64,000 bases of DNA, taken from positions 40,110 through 104,109 of the forward strand of contig JAEUKI010000034.1 of NCBI GenBank assembly GCA_016793325.1, written 5' to 3'. Positions 59,921 to 64,000 of this stretch are shown one piece after another. This DNA comes from Myxococcales bacterium. GTDB taxonomy: Bacteria > Myxococcota_A > Polyangia > Polyangiales > Ga0077539. The notes beneath the pieces are model-generated. The model ran no database searches, was not told the origin of the DNA, and saw only the letters and a program-made list of their open reading frames with translations. The stretch's first letter is position 1; every line of letters begins with the position of its first letter. The translations under genes were made by a program, and so were the position numbers.

Positions 59921-60766
59921 ATGAGCCAGCAGGGTGACAACAAGAAGGTCGCGCCTGGGCCATTTCGCGCAGACGGAATGGTTCCCGGCGGGTACTACGA
60001 GCTGTCGAACGGGCACCCCGTGCAGCTCTCGCCCGCGGGGACGCGCCACGGCAACGCCAATGTCACAGGAGCGCTCGCCATCGGCAGCGATCCCATGGTG
60101 ACTGAGCTCGGCGTCGACGTCGGGCACAAGCTCGCCGAAGATACGCTGCGCGCGCCAGACATCAGCGTCGGCGGCGTTCCTGCCGAGCACGGCGGATGGG
60201 CCAAAGAAGCACCCGCGCTCGCAGTGGAGTACGCCGACGAAGGCACCAACGAACGCGACCTACAAACGAAGATCGAAGAGTACTTCGGCGCGCACACGAA
60301 ATACGTGTGGGTCGTTCGCCTCGCCGGACCTCGGCGCGTCGAAGCGTATACTGCTCCTGGTGTTCTCACGGTTCACACAGCCGATTCGCTGCTCGAAGCG
60401 CCGGGAGTGCTCGCCGAGAAGTTTGTCGCTGCCGCGCTGTGGGATCGTCGCATCGCGCTCGACGTGAGCATGCGCAACCTCTTGCGCCGCTCGGGCTACC
60501 GAGACATCAGCGAAATACGCGAAGAGGGCCGCGAAGAGGGCCGCGAAGAGGGCCGCGAAGAGGGCCGTGAAGAGGGCCGTGAAGAGGGTCGCGAACAAGC
60601 ACAGCTCTCGCTCGTTCGTCGGCTATTCGAAGCGAAGCTCGCTCGCCCGCTCACCGCGGACGAAGTCGCTGTGCTCACACAGCGCGTACGCCGAGGCGAG
60701 GCAGAGTCGCTCGCCGAGACCGCCCTGCAGAGTGCGGCGGCGATCGAAGCGCGCCTCGTGCGCTGA
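59921..60766 (+). CDS. Uma2-family (DUF820) putative endonuclease with REEG repeat
   Basis: A 281-aa protein. The N-terminal ~165 residues are a Uma2/DUF820 domain of the PD-(D/E)XK nuclease fold: a Glu/Asp-rich core with RAPDISVGG (acidic residue at the Asp position) and ALAVEYADEGTNERDLQTKI (Glu and Lys of the motif), plus YVWVVRLAGPRRVEAY. The ability to cut DNA is unproven for the family. Residues 200-223 are six REEG repeats forming a charged helix; the C-terminal ~55 residues are helical. Uma2 proteins are often present in multiple copies with mobile traits. Confidence 0.82.
   Translation: MSQQGDNKKVAPGPFRADGMVPGGYYELSNGHPVQLSPAGTRHGNANVTGALAIGSDPMVTELGVDVGHKLAEDTLRAPDISVGGVPAEHGGWAKEAPALAVEYADEGTNERDLQTKIEEYFGAHTKYVWVVRLAGPRRVEAYTAPGVLTVHTADSLLEAPGVLAEKFVAAALWDRRIALDVSMRNLLRRSGYRDISEIREEGREEGREEGREEGREEGREEGREQAQLSLVRRLFEAKLARPLTADEVAVLTQRVRRGEAESLAETALQSAAAIEARLVR
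60518..60589 (+). repeat. Six-copy 12-bp tandem repeat inside the Uma2 gene
   Basis: Six consecutive units of cgcgaagagggc (the last two read cgtgaagagggc and cgtgaagagggt). It encodes (Arg-Glu-Glu-Gly)6. Multiples of 12 keep the frame, so copy-number changes would lengthen a helix without disrupting the protein. Confidence 0.9.
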
Positions 60767-60877
60767 GCGTCGCACAGGAGTCGCTGCACGCAACGCGCTG
60801 CGTCACGCGGCTTTTTGTGCGGTGCAAAGGTTTCTGTCGTTTGCCCGAGAAACGCGCACGTACACTCGCCGGCGCTC

Positions 60878-62491
60878 ATGCGGGTTGGAGTCGCGAAAGA
60901 ACGGGCAGAACTCGAGCGTCGCGTCGCAGCGACGCCCGAGTCGGTCAAGAAACTCCTGGGCCTCGGCTTCGAGGTCGCGATCGAGTCGGGCGCGGGAGCC
61001 GGCGCAGGCATCGCCGACGACGCGTACGAGCGCGAGGGCGCCAAGATCGTCGCCGACCAGCAGACGCTCTACGACACGAGCGACGTGCTCATCAAAGTGA
61101 GGCCGCCCTCGGTCGAAGAAGCGTCGATGCTGCGCGAAGGCTGCGTGCTCGTGTCGCTGCTGCAGCCCGAGCGAAACGCCGCGGTTGTGCCTGCGATCGT
61201 GGCGCGAAAGGCGAGCGCGCTGGCGCTCGAGCGCATTCCGCGGGTGACTCGGGCGCAGAAGATGGACGTCTTGAGCTCGATGGCCAACCTCGCGGGCTAT
61301 CGCGCCATCTTGGAAGCGGCCGCGGTGTACCAAGGGTTCTTCGGCAAACAAGTCACCGCCGCAGGGAGCGCTCCGCCGGCGAAGATCTTGATTATTGGTG
61401 CTGGCGTCGCGGGGCTCGCGGCGATCGGCGCCGCCAGGGCCCTCGGCGCAGAGGTGCGCGCGTTCGACACGCGCGCGGCGGCGAGGGAGCAGGTCGAGAG
61501 CATGGGGGCGACGTTTCTCGAGGTGAAGATCCAAGAGAGCGGCGACGGCGGCGGCGGCTACGCGAAGGTCATGAGCCCAGAGTTCATCGCCGCGGAGATG
61601 GAGCTCTTTCGGCAGCAAGCGCGCGAGGTGAGCGTGATCGTCACGACCGCGCTCGTCCCCGGAACGAAGGCGCCCATCCTCCTTCCCCGCGACGTCGTCG
61701 AGTGTCTCGCGCCCGGGAGCATCATCGTGGACCTCGCCGCGGAGCAGGGCGGAAACTGCGAGCTCACCGTTCCCGGGCAAATTCACGAGCACAACGGCGT
61801 GAAGATCATCGGGTTCACGGACCTCACCTCGCGCATGGCCTCCGTCGCGAGCAGGTTCTTCGCGAACAACATCGTTCATCTGCTCACGGACATGGGGGGC
61901 GGAGAGAAGTTCAAGGTCGACCTCGAAGACGAGGTGATCCGCCCAGCGCTCGTCGTGCACAACGGCGAAGAGCTCCCGCCGCCGCCGCGCAAAGAGCCGT
62001 CGCCCGCCGCCGCGAAGACAGCGGCTCCCACACAATCAAGCTCGCCCGCCGCGAGCTCCGCCAAGGTGAAGAGCGTTCACCCGCCCCCTGCGGACGCGAA
62101 GCCCAAGCAGCAAGACGTCACGTCCCCGACGCGACGCGCGTGGGTGAGCAACGTGTTCGGGATGGTGGTCGTCGCGCTCTTGTTCGTGCTCGGGAGGTTC
62201 GCTCCGCAGGACTTTTTGCAGCACTTTACGGTGTTTGTCCTCGCGTGCTTCGTGGGCTGGCAGGTGATCTGGAGCGTGAGCCCCTCGCTTCACACGCCGC
62301 TCATGAGCGTGACCAACGCCATCTCGGGGATCATCGTCGTCGGAGGAATGCTGCAAGTGGGCGGTGACTTCGGCGTCGCCACGATCCTCGGCGCCGCGGC
62401 GGTGCTCGTCGCGACGGTCAACATCGCGGGCGGGTTCTTGGTGACGCAGCGCATGCTCAAGATGTTTCAGAAGGACGGAGGCTCGCGATGA
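60878..62491 (+). CDS. pntA: NAD(P) transhydrogenase subunit alpha
   Basis: A 537-aa protein. Residues 1-370 are the NAD(H)-binding domain I ([56 protein letters not shown] as dinucleotide fold; [29 protein letters not shown]). Residues about 380-430 are a Pro/Ser/Lys linker. The last ~110 residues have four membrane helices ([63 protein letters not shown]), like the E. coli alpha subunit. The enzyme couples the proton gradient to NADPH formation from NADH. The stop overlaps the pntB start by 4 bases (ATGA, 62488-62491). Confidence 0.95.
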   Translation: MRVGVAKERAELERRVAATPESVKKLLGLGFEVAIESGAGAGAGIADDAYEREGAKIVADQQTLYDTSDVLIKVRPPSVEEASMLREGCVLVSLLQPERNAAVVPAIVARKASALALERIPRVTRAQKMDVLSSMANLAGYRAILEAAAVYQGFFGKQVTAAGSAPPAKILIIGAGVAGLAAIGAARALGAEVRAFDTRAAAREQVESMGATFLEVKIQESGDGGGGYAKVMSPEFIAAEMELFRQQAREVSVIVTTALVPGTKAPILLPRDVVECLAPGSIIVDLAAEQGGNCELTVPGQIHEHNGVKIIGFTDLTSRMASVASRFFANNIVHLLTDMGGGEKFKVDLEDEVIRPALVVHNGEELPPPPRKEPSPAAAKTAAPTQSSSPAASSAKVKSVHPPPADAKPKQQDVTSPTRRAWVSNVFGMVVVALLFVLGRFAPQDFLQHFTVFVLACFVGWQVIWSVSPSLHTPLMSVTNAISGIIVVGGMLQVGGDFGVATILGAAAVLVATVNIAGGFLVTQRMLKMFQKDGGSR

Positions 62492-63942
62492 CGCCAGGGA
62501 TGAGCATCGTCGCGTACTTGATTGCGGGTGTACTTTTCATCCGGTCGCTCGGCGGACTGTCCAAACAAGAGACCGCGAAGAGCGGAAACCTCTTCGGCGT
62601 CGCCGGCATGGTGATCGCCATCGTCGTGACGGCCATCACGTGGCTGCAGCACGGCGCAGGCGCGACCGCGATGGCCATCCTCGGCGGAGCCATCGGCGTC
62701 GGCGCGATCATCGGCGGATCGATGGCGCGCAAGGTCGAGATGACGGGGATGCCCGAGCTCGTCGCGATCCTTCACTCGTTCGTGGGGCTCGCGGCGGTGC
62801 TCGTCGGGTTGAGCTCGTACTTGGGGCCCGAATCGCAAGCCGCGAGCACGACGGTGGTTCACGCCGCGAGCAACGCGGCGCACACGGGCGCGGCGAGGAT
62901 CGTTCACCTCATCGAGCTGTGGATTGGGATCGCCGTCGGGTCGCTCACGTTTACCGGGTCGGTCATCGCGTGGGGAAAGCTCAAGGGAACGATCTCGGGC
63001 AAGCCGCTGCTCTTGCCGGGGCGGCACTTCATCAACCTGGCGATCGTGGTGGCGATCGTGGCGATGGCCGTTCCCTTCGTGGGCGCGGCGGGCTCGTCGG
63101 GCATCGTGTGGATGCTGATCATGACGGCGCTCGCGGGCGTGCTCGGCGTGCATCTCGTGATGGCCATCGGCGGCGCGGACATGCCCGTCGTCGTCTCGTT
63201 GCTGAATAGCTATTCAGGCTGGGCCGCGGCCTCCGCGGGCTTCGTCCTCAACAACGACCTGCTCATCGTCACCGGCGCCCTCGTCGGCGCGAGCGGGACG
63301 ATCCTCTCGATCATCATGTGCCGCGCGATGAACCGCTCGATCCTCAACGTGGTCTTCGGCGGCTTCGGCACAGGAGAGTCCAAGTCGAGCGCGGCTCCGG
63401 TCGAGGGCGAGGTGCGTGAAATCAAGGCCGACGAGCTCGGCGAGAGGCTCGCCAACGCCAAAAGCGTGATCGTCGTTCCGGGGTACGGGATGGCCGTCGC
63501 GCGCGCGCAAAACTCCGTCAACGAGCTGTGCCGAACGCTGCGCGACAAGGGCATCAAAGTGCGCTTCGCGATTCACCCCGTCGCGGGGCGATTGCCGGGG
63601 CACATGAACGTGCTGCTCGCGGAGGCGGGCGTTCCGTACGACATCGTGCTCGAGATGGAAGAGATCAACCACGATTTCACGCAGACCGACGTCGTGCTCG
63701 TGATCGGCGCCAACGACATCGTGAACCCCGCGGCGCTCAACGATCCGGGCAGCCCCATCTACGGCATGCCCGTGCTCGAAGTGTGGAAGAGCGCGATGGT
63801 CGTCGTGAGCAAGCGCGGCATGGCCGCGGGCTACGCAGGCATCGAGAACCCGCTCTTTTTCCACGAGAACTGCAGGATGCTCTTCGGCGACGCGAAGAAG
63901 AGCGTCGACGCGCTCGTGGCCGCGGTGAGAGCGAAGGGGTAG
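62488..63942 (+). CDS. pntB: NAD(P) transhydrogenase subunit beta
   Basis: A 484-aa protein of normal length. The N-terminal ~270 residues hold about eight or nine membrane helices with conserved polar residues, including [12 protein letters not shown] and [20 protein letters not shown]. The C-terminal ~180 residues form the NADP(H)-binding domain III ([71 protein letters not shown]). It forms the proton channel with PntA in the inner membrane. Translationally coupled to pntA. Confidence 0.95.
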   Translation: MTPGMSIVAYLIAGVLFIRSLGGLSKQETAKSGNLFGVAGMVIAIVVTAITWLQHGAGATAMAILGGAIGVGAIIGGSMARKVEMTGMPELVAILHSFVGLAAVLVGLSSYLGPESQAASTTVVHAASNAAHTGAARIVHLIELWIGIAVGSLTFTGSVIAWGKLKGTISGKPLLLPGRHFINLAIVVAIVAMAVPFVGAAGSSGIVWMLIMTALAGVLGVHLVMAIGGADMPVVVSLLNSYSGWAAASAGFVLNNDLLIVTGALVGASGTILSIIMCRAMNRSILNVVFGGFGTGESKSSAAPVEGEVREIKADELGERLANAKSVIVVPGYGMAVARAQNSVNELCRTLRDKGIKVRFAIHPVAGRLPGHMNVLLAEAGVPYDIVLEMEEINHDFTQTDVVLVIGANDIVNPAALNDPGSPIYGMPVLEVWKSAMVVVSKRGMAAGYAGIENPLFFHENCRMLFGDAKKSVDALVAAVRAKG

Positions 63943-63967
63943 CGGGGCCTCACCCCCGCTTCCGCGC

Positions 63968-63999
63968 GCCCCTCTCCCGCGGAATCGCGGGAGAGGGGC
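63968..63999 (+). terminator. Strong hairpin after pntB
   Basis: gcccctctcccgcg / gaat / cgcgggagaggggc: a perfect 14-bp GC-rich stem with a 4-nt loop, 25 bp after the pntB stop. The window ends one base later, so a following T-tract cannot be judged. Most likely the operon terminator. Confidence 0.75.
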
Positions 64000-64000
64000 T

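Noticed and set aside
1..64000. tRNA, rRNA, riboswitch or CRISPR elements
   Set aside because: I looked for conserved motifs and regular repeat-spacer patterns and saw none. A covariance-model scan would be needed to exclude small RNAs.

Overview
The window is GC-rich chromosomal DNA from a bacterium that looks like a myxobacterium (Myxococcota, probably Polyangiales). This is inferred from gene content, not from a marker gene: several Hanks-type Ser/Thr kinases (one fused to a formylglycine-generating-enzyme-like domain), a sigma-54 activator, many lipoproteins, aspartate/threonine-rich linkers, RCC1 and FG-GAP surface proteins, and a family of secreted proteins with an AgmX/PglI-type C-terminal domain. 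No rRNA, tRNA or CRISPR array was recognised.

Layout. 1-7000: an imperfect inverted repeat near the left edge, small membrane and lipoproteins, an FHA protein divergent from a kinase-FGE fusion, a hypothetical protein, and a small protein that closely resembles sea-anemone actinoporins (6259-6876). 7029-18158: a tightly coupled operon tetR - giant type I fatty-acid synthase (about 3271 aa, AT-ER-DH-MPT-ACP-KR-KS) - acpS, preceded by a perfect 24-bp palindrome. 18202-25880: a kinase / PEGA-like / RCC1 operon, an MXAN_5187-like protein, a lipoprotein and a second kinase. 26023-33568: a secreted protein, ferredoxin, sigma-54 activator, quinone-oxidoreductase-like enzyme, a MITE-like element, an ornithine-type aminotransferase, an AgmX-type secreted protein and an atypical phosphofructokinase. 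33627-42307: a three-gene exported operon (Planctomycete-type protein, DUF1501 Tat protein, c-heme-like lipoprotein), a beta-barrel protein, an AGMO/sterol-desaturase-like membrane enzyme and a D-cysteine desulfhydrase/ACC-deaminase-like enzyme.

42311-59878 is the unusual part. It is a duplicated accessory locus on the + strand. Two FG-GAP lipoproteins, three paralogues of an unrecognised family with an N-terminus beginning MGLR(D/E)YEFD, and a run of secreted or lipid-anchored proteins with a shared C-terminal domain are arranged in repeated units. In each MGLR protein the first ~50 residues and the last ~80 residues are conserved and the middle is different and visibly lower in GC. Each MGLR gene is followed within 2-15 bp by a different lipoprotein or secreted-protein gene. 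A decayed IS4-like element (48958-50154), a decayed gene copy, a ~93-bp duplicated leader, an exact 107-bp repeat and an apparent frameshift show that the locus is evolving by duplication and decay. I consider this the best candidate for an undescribed system.

59921-63999: a Uma2-type protein with a 12-bp tandem repeat, then pntA-pntB (proton-translocating transhydrogenase) ending in a strong hairpin. If expressed, transhydrogenase would supply NADPH useful to the fatty-acid synthase, but nothing in the sequence links their regulation.
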